Of a DNA stretch of 64,000 nucleotides, positions 1 to 7,751 are shown piece after piece; positions within the stretch are counted from its first letter, which is position 1; the number at the start of each line of letters is the position of its first letter. The position numbers and the translations under genes are program-made. Below the pieces are notes generated by a model that worked only from the letters and a program-made list of their open reading frames with translations, was not told where the DNA came from and searched no databases. Source of the DNA: Gammaproteobacteria bacterium. GTDB taxonomy: Bacteria; Pseudomonadota; Gammaproteobacteria; Burkholderiales; Thiobacillaceae. Location of the stretch: contig JAHJNN010000012.1 in NCBI GenBank assembly GCA_018820765.1, positions 62,001 through 126,000 of the forward strand. Reading direction: 5' to 3'.

Positions 1-2
1 CC

Positions 3-620
3 GGATTCTATTTGCCTGAGGCCGCACATCCCTGGGCTGTCCTCAAGGAAGCCGGATTCGAGGTTGATTTCGTAAGCCCGAAGGGCGGTAACCCCCCCAT
101 GGAAGGAAGCGCGGGAAACGACGCGTTGAGCCAAAGTTTTCTGGAAGACTCGGACGTCACCCGAAAAATGACCAACACCCCCACTCCCAGCCAAGTCAAG
201 CCAAGCGACTATGCCGCGATTCTGTTTGTTGGCGGACATGGAACGATGTGGGATTTTCCCGACGACCGTGGCCTTGCTGACATTGCGGCTTCGATTTACG
301 AGAAGGGCGGCGTGGTGGGTGCCGTATGTCATGGACCGGCCGCGCTCGTGAACCTCCAGCTGAGCAATGGGCGATATTTGGTCGAAGGCAAGCGGGTTGC
401 AGCCTTCACTAACGACGAGGAGAAAGCGGTGAACCTCGATGCCGTGGTGCCGTTTCTTCTCGAAGCCAAGCTCCGTGAACGGGGTGCGGATCATGTGGCG
501 GCGCCAAACTGGCAAGCCAATGTCATTGTGGACGGGAGGTTGGTTACGGGGCAGAACCCGGCGTCTGCGGGGGGCGTCGGGAAAGAGATAGCCGAGCTTC
601 TGAAAAACCGGAATCCGTAA
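3..620 (+). CDS. DJ-1/PfpI family protein, 5' end cut by the window
   Basis: The reading frame is open to the left edge (Gly-Phe-Tyr-Leu precede the first possible TTG start at 12), so the N-terminus is missing. The fold is the type 1 glutamine amidotransferase-like/DJ-1/PfpI class. It has a GGHGTMWDFPDD stretch and a nucleophile elbow GAVCHGPAALV, whose Cys is the expected catalytic residue. Relatives act as Hsp31-like glyoxalase III/deglycase or chaperone proteins in the cytoplasm; the exact substrate cannot be read here. An SDR gene follows after 5 bp, so the two are probably cotranscribed. Confidence 0.85.
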   Translation, partial: GFYLPEAAHPWAVLKEAGFEVDFVSPKGGNPPMEGSAGNDALSQSFLEDSDVTRKMTNTPTPSQVKPSDYAAILFVGGHGTMWDFPDDRGLADIAASIYEKGGVVGAVCHGPAALVNLQLSNGRYLVEGKRVAAFTNDEEKAVNLDAVVPFLLEAKLRERGADHVAAPNWQANVIVDGRLVTGQNPASAGGVGKEIAELLKNRNP

Positions 621-625
621 CAATC

Positions 626-1420
626 ATGGATATGCAATTGAATGGCCAGCTTGCCCTTGTTACCGGTGCGAGCAAAGGCATTGGGTATGCGATTGCCGAA
701 CGCCTGATTGCCGAAGGCGCCCGCGTTGTGATTGCCGGAAGAAATGTGGACGCACTCGAACATGCACGGAATCGCCTGGGCGGGACTGGCGTAGTGCGTG
801 CGCTGGCTGGCGATCTGGCTACGCGCGAGGGAGCGGATGAGGTCATCGCAGGGCTTGGTGAACTTGGCGACATCGACATTCTGATCAACAACGTCGGATT
901 CTTTGAAGTGTGTGGTTTCTTTGAAACCAGCGATGCAATGTGGAAATCGATGTTCGAACTCAACGTCATGAGTGGAGTGCGTCTGTCACGGGCGTTGATG
1001 CCAGCCATGCTGGAGCGAAGACGAGGCCGTATCGTATTCATTGCTAGCGAGCAGAGTCTGAAGCCCAATCCGGAGATGGCTCACTATGCGATGACCAAGG
1101 TGGCAAATGTGTCGGTAGCCCGCGCACTGGCTGAATTGACGAAGGGTACGGCTGTGACTGTCAACAGCGTCCTGGTTGCACCCACGTGGACCGAAGGCGT
1201 CGAGTGCTTTCTGCGTCCTATCGCGGAAAAACAAGGAATCAGCCTCGATCAGATGCGTACGGAATATTTCAGAGGGGACGGCCTGTCTTCTTTGATCGGG
1301 CGTTTCGCCACCCCGGACGAAATCGCGAGCGTCGTAGCCTTTATCGCCTCCCCCTTGGCAAGCTCGATCAACGGCGCTGCAATACGGGCCGATGGCGGGA
1401 TCGTCCGGTCACTGTTCTAA
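626..1420 (+). CDS. SDR family NAD(P)-dependent oxidoreductase
   Basis: A 264-residue classical short-chain dehydrogenase/reductase. The nucleotide-binding motif TGASKGIG is near residue 12, the structural NNVG near 90, a catalytic Ser lies in IVFIASEQS and the catalytic YAMTK is near 154. The C-terminus ADGGIV is typical of the family. It starts 5 bp after the DJ-1-type gene, suggesting a two-gene unit. The substrate is unknown; SDRs of this form reduce or oxidise carbonyl/alcohol groups with NAD(P)H in the cytosol. The start ATG at 626 is followed two codons later by another ATG (632). Confidence 0.88.
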   Translation: MDMQLNGQLALVTGASKGIGYAIAERLIAEGARVVIAGRNVDALEHARNRLGGTGVVRALAGDLATREGADEVIAGLGELGDIDILINNVGFFEVCGFFETSDAMWKSMFELNVMSGVRLSRALMPAMLERRRGRIVFIASEQSLKPNPEMAHYAMTKVANVSVARALAELTKGTAVTVNSVLVAPTWTEGVECFLRPIAEKQGISLDQMRTEYFRGDGLSSLIGRFATPDEIASVVAFIASPLASSINGAAIRADGGIVRSLF

Positions 1421-1598
1421 GAAAAATCAGCTGCGGTGTCCTTGCAAAGGGTTCGCCCGAGGGGCTCGCCAAGAGTTGCGGATCGGCTGGTATACCCGGC
1501 ATCTGATGTGGGTTATGTGTGGCCCATGGGATCTGCTCACGGCACACCAATCGGTATCAGTGGCAGCTTGGGTGCCGCCCTACCCACTCTCCGCTTCT

Positions 1599-2810
1599 TT
1601 AAACCCTTGCCCCCGAAACCGCCACCGCCCCCCAGGTGGTGCGCCAGCGGGCCTTCACCACGGTCAAGCCCGCGAGCGCGACGAAGCACAGTCCGGCGAA
1701 GATCAAGAGGCCGATCTGGTAGTCGCCGGTCTGCCCCTTGATGTAGCCCAGGCTCGCGGCCAAATAGAAGCCGCCGACGCCGCCGGCCATGCCGACCATG
1801 CCGGTCATCACGCCGATTTCCTTGCGGAAGCGCTGCGGCACCAGCTGGAACACCGCGCCGTTGCCGAAGCCGAGTGTGCCCATGGCGAGCATGAAGCCCG
1901 CCAGCGCCAGCCCCGCGTTCGGCGCGCCGAAGCTGACGATGATGAGGAACACGCCGGCCAGCGTGTACACCGTCAGCAGGGTGCGGATGCCGCCGATGCG
2001 GTCGGCCAGCATGCCGCCCATCGGGCGCACCAGCGATCCGGCGAAGACGCAGGCGGCGGTGAAATAGCCTGCCTGCACCGGGCTCATGCCGTACTGGTCG
2101 TTGAAGTAGATGGTGAGGCTGGAGGCCAGCCCGACGAAACCACCGAAGGTGACGAAGTAGAAAAACATGAACCACCAGGCGTCGCGGTCCTTCAGCACCG
2201 CCATGTACTGGTGCAGCGACTTGGGCGGCGGGCAGTCGGGCGCATCCTTGGCAAACACGAGATACACCAGGAAGGCCACGCCGACCGGGATCAGCGCGAT
2301 GCCGAACACGTTGCCCCAGCCGAACGCAACAGCGAGGCCGGGCGCGAACAGGGCGGCGAACACGGTGCCGGAATTGCCCGCGCCGGCGATGCCCAGCGCG
2401 GTGCCCTGGTGCTGCGGCGGATACCAGCGCGACGCCAGCGGCAACGCGACTGCAAACGCCGCCCCGGCAAAGCCCAGCAGCACGCCGAGGATGAGCACCT
2501 CGCGGTAGCTGTGGATGCCGGCGAGCCAGGCCCAGACGAGTCCGCCGATCACCACCAGCTGGCCGATCAGCCCGGCCATTTTCGGCTTGAGGTGGTCGAC
2601 CAGCACGCCCATCACGATCCGCAGCAACGCGCCCGCGAGCACCGGGGTGGCCACCATCATGCCCTTTTGCGCAGCGGTCAGTTCGAGGGTTTGGGCGATC
2701 TGCACGCCCAGGGGCCCGAGCATCACCCACACCATGAAGGCGATGTCGAAATACAGAAATGCGGATAACAGGGTAGGCGTGTGCCCCGACTTCCAGAAGT
2801 CGCGTGTCAT
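1599..2810 (-). CDS. narK: NarK/NasA-type nitrate/nitrite MFS transporter
   Basis: 403 residues, the usual length for a 12-helix major facilitator. The N-terminus (FDIAFMVWVMLGPLG), the loop GVLVDHLKPK after helix 2, and the glycine-rich AGAGNSGTVFAALFAPGLA match the nitrate/nitrite porter (NNP) family signature. It sits in the inner membrane and should import nitrate or exchange nitrite. It is the last gene of the nirB-led minus-strand cluster, 75 bp after nirD, so its job is probably substrate supply for assimilation. No terminator is obvious downstream. Confidence 0.88.
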   Translation of the reverse strand: MTRDFWKSGHTPTLLSAFLYFDIAFMVWVMLGPLGVQIAQTLELTAAQKGMMVATPVLAGALLRIVMGVLVDHLKPKMAGLIGQLVVIGGLVWAWLAGIHSYREVLILGVLLGFAGAAFAVALPLASRWYPPQHQGTALGIAGAGNSGTVFAALFAPGLAVAFGWGNVFGIALIPVGVAFLVYLVFAKDAPDCPPPKSLHQYMAVLKDRDAWWFMFFYFVTFGGFVGLASSLTIYFNDQYGMSPVQAGYFTAACVFAGSLVRPMGGMLADRIGGIRTLLTVYTLAGVFLIIVSFGAPNAGLALAGFMLAMGTLGFGNGAVFQLVPQRFRKEIGVMTGMVGMAGGVGGFYLAASLGYIKGQTGDYQIGLLIFAGLCFVALAGLTVVKARWRTTWGAVAVSGARV

Positions 2811-2885
2811 GGTTTGCTCCAGCCGAGAGGCAAGGCGAACTGCCTTGCCGAATAGTTATGTAATGAGAGGTGCTGCGTTAAAGAT

Positions 2886-3233
2886 TCAAGCCGCCGCGAC
2901 GTCGATCGAGGCGGCGTCGAGCCACACCCGTCCGCCTTCGAGCCGGATCGGGAATTCGCGCGCGCAGCCTTCGTCCGGCGCGACGGCGCAGCCGGAGATC
3001 AGCTCGACGTTCCAGCCGTGCAGCGGACAGCTCACTTTCCGGCCGTGCACGATGCCCTGCGACAGCGGACCGCCCTTGTGCGGGCAGCGGTCTTCCAGCG
3101 CGAACACTTCGTCTTCGGCGTTGCGGAACACGGCGATGTCGAGTCCGCCGTGCCGCACCACGCGCGCACCGAGTTGGGGGATGTCGGTCATCGCACACAC
3201 GTCGAGCCACTTGTTCATGATGCTTCCTTTCAT
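2886..3233 (-). CDS. nirD: Nitrite reductase small subunit (Rieske-type)
   Basis: 115 residues with a Rieske-like fold. The cluster-binding pairs are RCPHKGG (about residue 45) and CPLHGW (about 70), so Cys and His ligands are present. NirD partners NirB in the cytosolic NADH-dependent reduction of nitrite to ammonium. Unusually, nirD is separated from nirB by three genes here, although on the same strand and probably the same transcript. The upstream gap contains a REP palindrome. A GGAAGC sequence lies just before ATG 3233. Confidence 0.88.
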   Translation of the reverse strand: MKGSIMNKWLDVCAMTDIPQLGARVVRHGGLDIAVFRNAEDEVFALEDRCPHKGGPLSQGIVHGRKVSCPLHGWNVELISGCAVAPDEGCAREFPIRLEGGRVWLDAASIDVAAA

Positions 3234-3290
3234 TTAGGCATTACCTGCAACACAATCCGTCCGCGAAGATCGCGAAGAAAAAACCTGACC

Positions 3291-3355
3291 CTGTGGGAGC
3301 GGCGCCCTCGCCGCGAAAGCGGGCACAAATCGCGGCGAGGGCGCCGCTCCTACAG
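3291..3355. repeat. REP-like palindrome, GTAGGAGC type (copy 1)
   Basis: Two 26-bp arms (3291-3316 and 3330-3355) are inverted repeats with one mismatch, separated by a 13-bp loop. The right arm read on the minus strand begins CTGTAGGAGCGGCGCC. The GTAG-plus-hairpin layout is that of REP sequences linked to RAYT transposases. A second copy lies at 11531-11593. The TAG of this arm is the stop codon of the gene ending at 3350. Confidence 0.8.
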
Positions 3356-3709
3356 CGCAGCCGGGAACAGCAAGCCGCGCACGAACCCGGCGGCCAGCAG
3401 CACCCCATTCACCTGATTGCGGTAATCGTCGCGCACGCCGCGCGCCAGGATCACCAGCGACACCGCCAGCGCCGGAATCAACAACAGCAGATACGCCAGC
3501 GCATGCACCTGCCCGCTGTAGAACGCCGCCAGCCCCAGCACGTAGGCCGGCCAGCTGAAAGCCAGTCCGCGCAGCGTGTGCTTGATGCCGAGCAGCACGA
3601 GCGCCAGCGCGCGCCGGCGCCGCTGCAGGGGCGAGCCGTAGGCGGCCATGAATATCCCCTGCTCCAGTTCGGTGGGGCAGGCAGGCAGCCGCTTTCCGGT
3701 CGTCGCCAT
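3350..3709 (-). CDS. Small membrane protein of the nitrate cluster, function unknown
   Basis: 119 residues. After a cytoplasmic, Arg-rich start (SPLQRRRRALALVLLGIKHTL) there are about two to three hydrophobic segments (AFSWPAYVLGLAAF, LAYLLLLIPALAVSLVILA, and a weaker GVLLAAGFVRGLL). I do not recognise a family. It lies 3 bp downstream of the fused ferredoxin/DmsC gene, so it is likely cotranslated with it and could be an accessory of that membrane complex. Its stop codon TAG lies in the arm of a REP element, so the C-terminus may have been altered by that insertion. Confidence 0.6.
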   Translation of the reverse strand: MATTGKRLPACPTELEQGIFMAAYGSPLQRRRRALALVLLGIKHTLRGLAFSWPAYVLGLAAFYSGQVHALAYLLLLIPALAVSLVILARGVRDDYRNQVNGVLLAAGFVRGLLFPAAL

Positions 3710-3712
3710 TCA

Positions 3713-5539
3713 TCAGTGCGTGCATGGCAGCACGCCCACTTGCGGCAGCTCGGCCAGTCCGGTAGCGCGCGCGTGTTCCTCGAAACCCTTGTTGCGCCAG
3801 AAGAAGGCGCCCGGCATCGTGGTCGGGATCACCAGCACGTAGAACAGCGCGCGGCCCACCAGCGCGCTGGAGACGACGATCGCCGCGAGTGCACTCCAGG
3901 CGAGCATGCCGTCGTAGCCGGTGACAGCAAGCGCGAGTGCGATGCTCAGTGCGGCGGCCATGCCGGTATTGCGGGCGATCCACGCGTAGCCGAAATCGGT
4001 GCGCTGCAGATAGTGCGCGGCCGCGCCCTCGCCGCCGGTTTTCTGCAGATGGCGCACATGGAACGCCAGGCCCACGCCTTCCAGAATCACGCCCAGCGCA
4101 ACGAATCCGGCCAGCGGCGCCAGCAGCGCGGCCGCCGCTTCGCCCTGCGCCCACAGCATCCAGCCGTAGGGCAGCGCCACCGCCAGCGCGCCGAGCGCCA
4201 GCATGCTGCCGTAGAAGCTCGTCAGCACCTGCCAGTGATTCCAGAACGGACGCGCGGGGATGCGGTAGATGCGCGACATGAAGTACAGCGCCGCCGGGCC
4301 GGCCACGGCCGCGCCCCAGCCGCAGGCTTGGCCGATCCCTTGCGCCCAGCCAGCCGGCAGCCAGACGAACGCGCCGGACAGCGCGGTGAACAGCGTGTAT
4401 CCGCCGAGCAGGTTGTAGAACACCGCGATCACCGCCACTTCGCGCGACACCGGCGAGTAGCGCAGGTTGTTGAAGGCGCGGTAGAAGCGGTGCGGCCGCC
4501 CGAGGTGCAGGGTGGAGAGCACCAACGCGATGGTCTCAAAGCCCAGCAGCGCGATCAGCAGCGTGGCGTGTAGTGCCGGATGGACGGAGGGCGAAAGTGC
4601 GGCGATGCCGAGTTTCCCGCCGAGGAACAGCAGCAGGAAGGCGCCGACCACCAGCTGCGACACCAGGGTGAAAATCACCAGCGGGTCTTCGCGCGAGCGC
4701 AGCTTCTTCAGGTTCCAGGCGCGCGGACGGCCGTCTTCCGCCACCTTGGGGCGGTATGCCTTGGTCGCGTCGTCGCGTTCGTAACGCAGCGGCATCGAAT
4801 CGGTGCGGCGCATTTCGCGCGGCAGGCTTTTCGCCTGCTGGAAGCGGATGTTGGGGTGGGTGATCTCGGGGCTGGGAAAGCCGGGAATCTGCGCGTCGAG
4901 CATTTCGCGATGTGCCGGCGTGGTCTCGATCACGCCGAAATCCAGCGCGCCCGCCAAGCAGGCCGAGGCGCACGCGGGCTTCAAGCCGACTTCGAGGCGG
5001 TCGACGCACATATTGCATTTCGACACGTGGCCCGCTTTGGTGTCGAGCTGCGGCGCGTTGTAGGGGCACACCCAGGTGCAGTAGCCGCAGCCGAAACAGA
5101 TGTCGGGGTCCTGCAGCACCGCGCCGTATTCGGCGAACTTGGTGTAGGCGCGCGTCGGGCAGCCCTTGAGGCAGACCGGGTCGTCGCAGTGGTTGCACGC
5201 CATCGAGATGTTCATGCGCGTGGACGAGGGGAAACTGCCGCCCTCCAGGTAGCCGACCGAGCGGAAGGCGATGTGCGCGGGCAGGTCGTTCTTTTCCGAG
5301 CACGCAGCTTCGCAGGCGTGGCAGGCAATGCAGTTGTCGGCGTTGAAGTAGAAGCCGTGCTGCTTGTAGCGGTCGGGGTTGTCGCCGATGCCAAGGTCAC
5401 CGTTGATGCGCAGGCTCTTGCCGGCGAGCGGATCGGCGGCGTCGACCAGTTCGATCGGCTTGCCGTAGCGGTTGGTCTCGGGATGTGCCGTGTCGGGCAG
5501 CCAGGCGTAGTCGCGTTCTTCGGGGCGGGGTTCGAACAT
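3713..5539 (-). CDS. Fused four-cluster ferredoxin / DmsC-type membrane anchor
   Basis: 608 residues that join two proteins usually separate. Residues about 60-230 form a DmsB/NrfC-like electron-transfer module with four cysteine groups (CIACHACEAAC, CNHCDDPVCLKGC, CFGCGYCTWVC, CNMC...CASAC), enough for four [4Fe-4S] clusters. Residues about 285-600 are a polytopic DmsC-like anchor with about eight hydrophobic helices. There is no Tat signal, so the iron-sulfur part should face the cytoplasm. The gene lies 13 bp after the molybdopterin subunit. The pair probably passes electrons from quinol to a cytosolic molybdoenzyme; nitrate as the acceptor is inferred from the operon. Confidence 0.85.
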   Translation of the reverse strand: MFEPRPEERDYAWLPDTAHPETNRYGKPIELVDAADPLAGKSLRINGDLGIGDNPDRYKQHGFYFNADNCIACHACEAACSEKNDLPAHIAFRSVGYLEGGSFPSSTRMNISMACNHCDDPVCLKGCPTRAYTKFAEYGAVLQDPDICFGCGYCTWVCPYNAPQLDTKAGHVSKCNMCVDRLEVGLKPACASACLAGALDFGVIETTPAHREMLDAQIPGFPSPEITHPNIRFQQAKSLPREMRRTDSMPLRYERDDATKAYRPKVAEDGRPRAWNLKKLRSREDPLVIFTLVSQLVVGAFLLLFLGGKLGIAALSPSVHPALHATLLIALLGFETIALVLSTLHLGRPHRFYRAFNNLRYSPVSREVAVIAVFYNLLGGYTLFTALSGAFVWLPAGWAQGIGQACGWGAAVAGPAALYFMSRIYRIPARPFWNHWQVLTSFYGSMLALGALAVALPYGWMLWAQGEAAAALLAPLAGFVALGVILEGVGLAFHVRHLQKTGGEGAAAHYLQRTDFGYAWIARNTGMAAALSIALALAVTGYDGMLAWSALAAIVVSSALVGRALFYVLVIPTTMPGAFFWRNKGFEEHARATGLAELPQVGVLPCTH

Positions 5540-5552
5540 GATGCCGGCCTCC

Positions 5553-7736
5553 TCAGTACGCGCGCGCGGCGACGTTGTGCACGGCGGCGGCGTGCTGGTC
5601 TGGCGCAGGCTCGATCCGCACCGCGCACTGCTTGTATGCCGGCTGGCGCGAGTGCGGGTCGAGCAGGCCGAGGCTCAGGCGGTTCACGCATTCGTGGAAA
5701 TGGAAGGGAATGAACACCATGTCGCGCGGCACGCGCTGGGTCAGCTGCACCATCACCACCGCGTCGCCGCGCCGGGTGGTGAGCCGCGCGTAGCTGCCGT
5801 GCGCGATCCCGAGCGGCTTGGCGGCGTCGGGATTCATTTCCATGTAGGGCGTCGGCGAAAACTTGTTGAGGTTGCCCATTTTTCCGGTGCGCGTGCGGGT
5901 GTGGAAATGCTCGACCACGCGGCCCGAGTTGAGCCAGAACGGGTAGTCGTCGCACGGCACTTCGTTGTTCTCGACGTACGGCAGTGGAATCAATTTGGCG
6001 CGGCCGTCGTCGTACTGGAATTTTCCGTCGGCGTAGAGCCGCTGCGTGCCGCTCGCCGCACCCTCGGTGCACGGCCACTGCACGCCTTTTTGCTGCTCCA
6101 GCATGGCGTAGCTCATGCCGGAGTAGTCGAGCATGCGGCCTTTCGACAAGGCCTTCATTTCCTCGAACGCGCCTTCGGTCGTTTCCGGGAAAGACGGAAT
6201 CTTGCGCTCGGTTGCGAAGCGTTTTGCGATCTGGTTGAAGATCCAGAAATCGGGCTTGCTGTCGCCGTGCGGCTTTTGCACGTTGCGCACCAGGTTGACG
6301 CGCCGCTCGGTATTGGTGAACACGCCCTCCTTTTCCGCCCACACCGCGGCGGGCAGGTAGACATGGCTGTATTCGTTGGTTTCCACATCGCGGTAGGCAT
6401 CCTGCACCACCAGGAACTCCAGCTTCTCCAGCGTTTTTCTGATTCTCGCGGTATTCGGCATCGAAGTCATCGGGTTGGTCGCCACCAGCCACAGGCCCTT
6501 GATCTGGCCGGTCTCGATCGCCGGCAGGATGTCGGTCATCGCGAGGCCCCGCTGGCGCGGGAAGAACTCGGCGTCGATGCCCCAGAAGTCAGCAACTTCC
6601 TGGCGGTCGGTGTCCTTCTCCAGATAGCGGTAGCCGGGCAGCCCGGTGGTCGAGCCCCACTCGCGCGTGCCCATCGCGTTGGCCTGGCCGGTGATCGACA
6701 GCGAAGTCGAGCCCGGCTTGCCGATGTTGCCGGTGATGAGGTTGAGGTTGTTGATCGCGACCACGCCGTCGGAACCGTGCGTGCTCTGGTTGATGCCCAT
6801 GGTCCAGATCGTCATTGCGGCGCCGGCCTTGGCGTAGAGGCGCGCGACGTTGCGGATGGTGTCCTCGTCGATGCCGCAGATTTTCGAGGCGGAGACCGGA
6901 TCGTACTGCGCGACCAGCGCGGCGAATGCCTCGGCACCGTTGGTGTGGGCGTCGATGTAAGCCTGGTCGGCCAGCCCCTCCTTGAGGATCACATGGGCGA
7001 GCGCGTTCAGCAGCACGACGTCGGTGCCCGGCGTGATCGGCAAATGCATGTCGGCCATCTGCGCGAACATGGTGACGCGCGGGTCGACCACGATGACCGG
7101 GAACTTGCGCTGTTCCAGCGCCATTTTCAGGCGCCAAAAAATGATCGGGTGCTGCTCCGGCAGGTTGGAGCCGAAGGCCATCAGGCATTCGGTGTGCTCG
7201 AAGTCCTCGTAGCAGCCGGGCGGGCCGTCGGAGCCGAACGAACGCTTGTAGCCCGACACCGCCGAGGCCATGCACAGCGTGGTGTTGCCGCAATAGTTGT
7301 TGGTGCCGATCGCGCCGCGCGCGAGCTTGCCCAGCGTGTAGAACTCCTCGGTCATGATCTGCCCGGTCGACACGATGGCGAAGCTGTCGCGGCCATGGGC
7401 CGCCTGGATTCGCTTGATCTCAGCGCCGACGTGATCAAGCGCGCTGTCCCAGTCGGTCTCGGCGAAGGCATCGAGACGCGAGCGCCGCATCAGCGGCACG
7501 CTGCCGCGCCCGGCGCTCTCGAACAGCTCATGCTCGAAAATGCCCTTGATGCAGAGCTTGCCGCGATTCACATCCGCGCCGGCCGCGCCGCGCGAGGCGA
7601 CCGCCGCACCGCTGCGGTCGAGGCCGACCTCGATCGAGCAGCCGGTCGAGCAGTAGCCGCAGGTGGTGTATTTCCATTCGACCACGCCCTTGTCGGCGAT
7701 CTTGATCGGGTTCTTGTGCTTGCGTCCGAACAGCAT
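5553..7736 (-). CDS. Molybdopterin oxidoreductase, probable nitrate reductase catalytic subunit
   Basis: 727 residues of the NapA/NasA/formate-dehydrogenase branch. The N-terminal [4Fe-4S] motif is C26-x2-C29-x3-C33 with C62 in GKLCIKG. A Cys in TTLCMASAVSGY (about residue 154) is the expected Mo ligand. Further family motifs are GINQSTHGSDGV, TGNIGKPG and TGQANAMGTRE. No signal peptide, so cytoplasmic. It sits between nirB and the fused ferredoxin/DmsC gene and likely forms a membrane-tethered complex with it. A second, different nitrate reductase (nasA, 11644-14325) is close by. Assignment to nitrate rests on context; another oxyanion is possible. Confidence 0.8.
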   Translation of the reverse strand: MLFGRKHKNPIKIADKGVVEWKYTTCGYCSTGCSIEVGLDRSGAAVASRGAAGADVNRGKLCIKGIFEHELFESAGRGSVPLMRRSRLDAFAETDWDSALDHVGAEIKRIQAAHGRDSFAIVSTGQIMTEEFYTLGKLARGAIGTNNYCGNTTLCMASAVSGYKRSFGSDGPPGCYEDFEHTECLMAFGSNLPEQHPIIFWRLKMALEQRKFPVIVVDPRVTMFAQMADMHLPITPGTDVVLLNALAHVILKEGLADQAYIDAHTNGAEAFAALVAQYDPVSASKICGIDEDTIRNVARLYAKAGAAMTIWTMGINQSTHGSDGVVAINNLNLITGNIGKPGSTSLSITGQANAMGTREWGSTTGLPGYRYLEKDTDRQEVADFWGIDAEFFPRQRGLAMTDILPAIETGQIKGLWLVATNPMTSMPNTARIRKTLEKLEFLVVQDAYRDVETNEYSHVYLPAAVWAEKEGVFTNTERRVNLVRNVQKPHGDSKPDFWIFNQIAKRFATERKIPSFPETTEGAFEEMKALSKGRMLDYSGMSYAMLEQQKGVQWPCTEGAASGTQRLYADGKFQYDDGRAKLIPLPYVENNEVPCDDYPFWLNSGRVVEHFHTRTRTGKMGNLNKFSPTPYMEMNPDAAKPLGIAHGSYARLTTRRGDAVVMVQLTQRVPRDMVFIPFHFHECVNRLSLGLLDPHSRQPAYKQCAVRIEPAPDQHAAAVHNVAARAY

Positions 7737-7751
7737 GCTGGACCTCCCCGA

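Noticed and set aside
1421-1598. A gene or regulatory element in the gap after the first SDR gene
   Set aside because: The 178 bp between stop codons shows no coding frame with a ribosome site, no strong hairpin and no recognisable site.
1392-2768. A 458-codon plus-strand frame opposite narK
   Set aside because: Antisense to a clear membrane transporter; low-complexity His/Glu/Arg/Gln content and no ribosome site.
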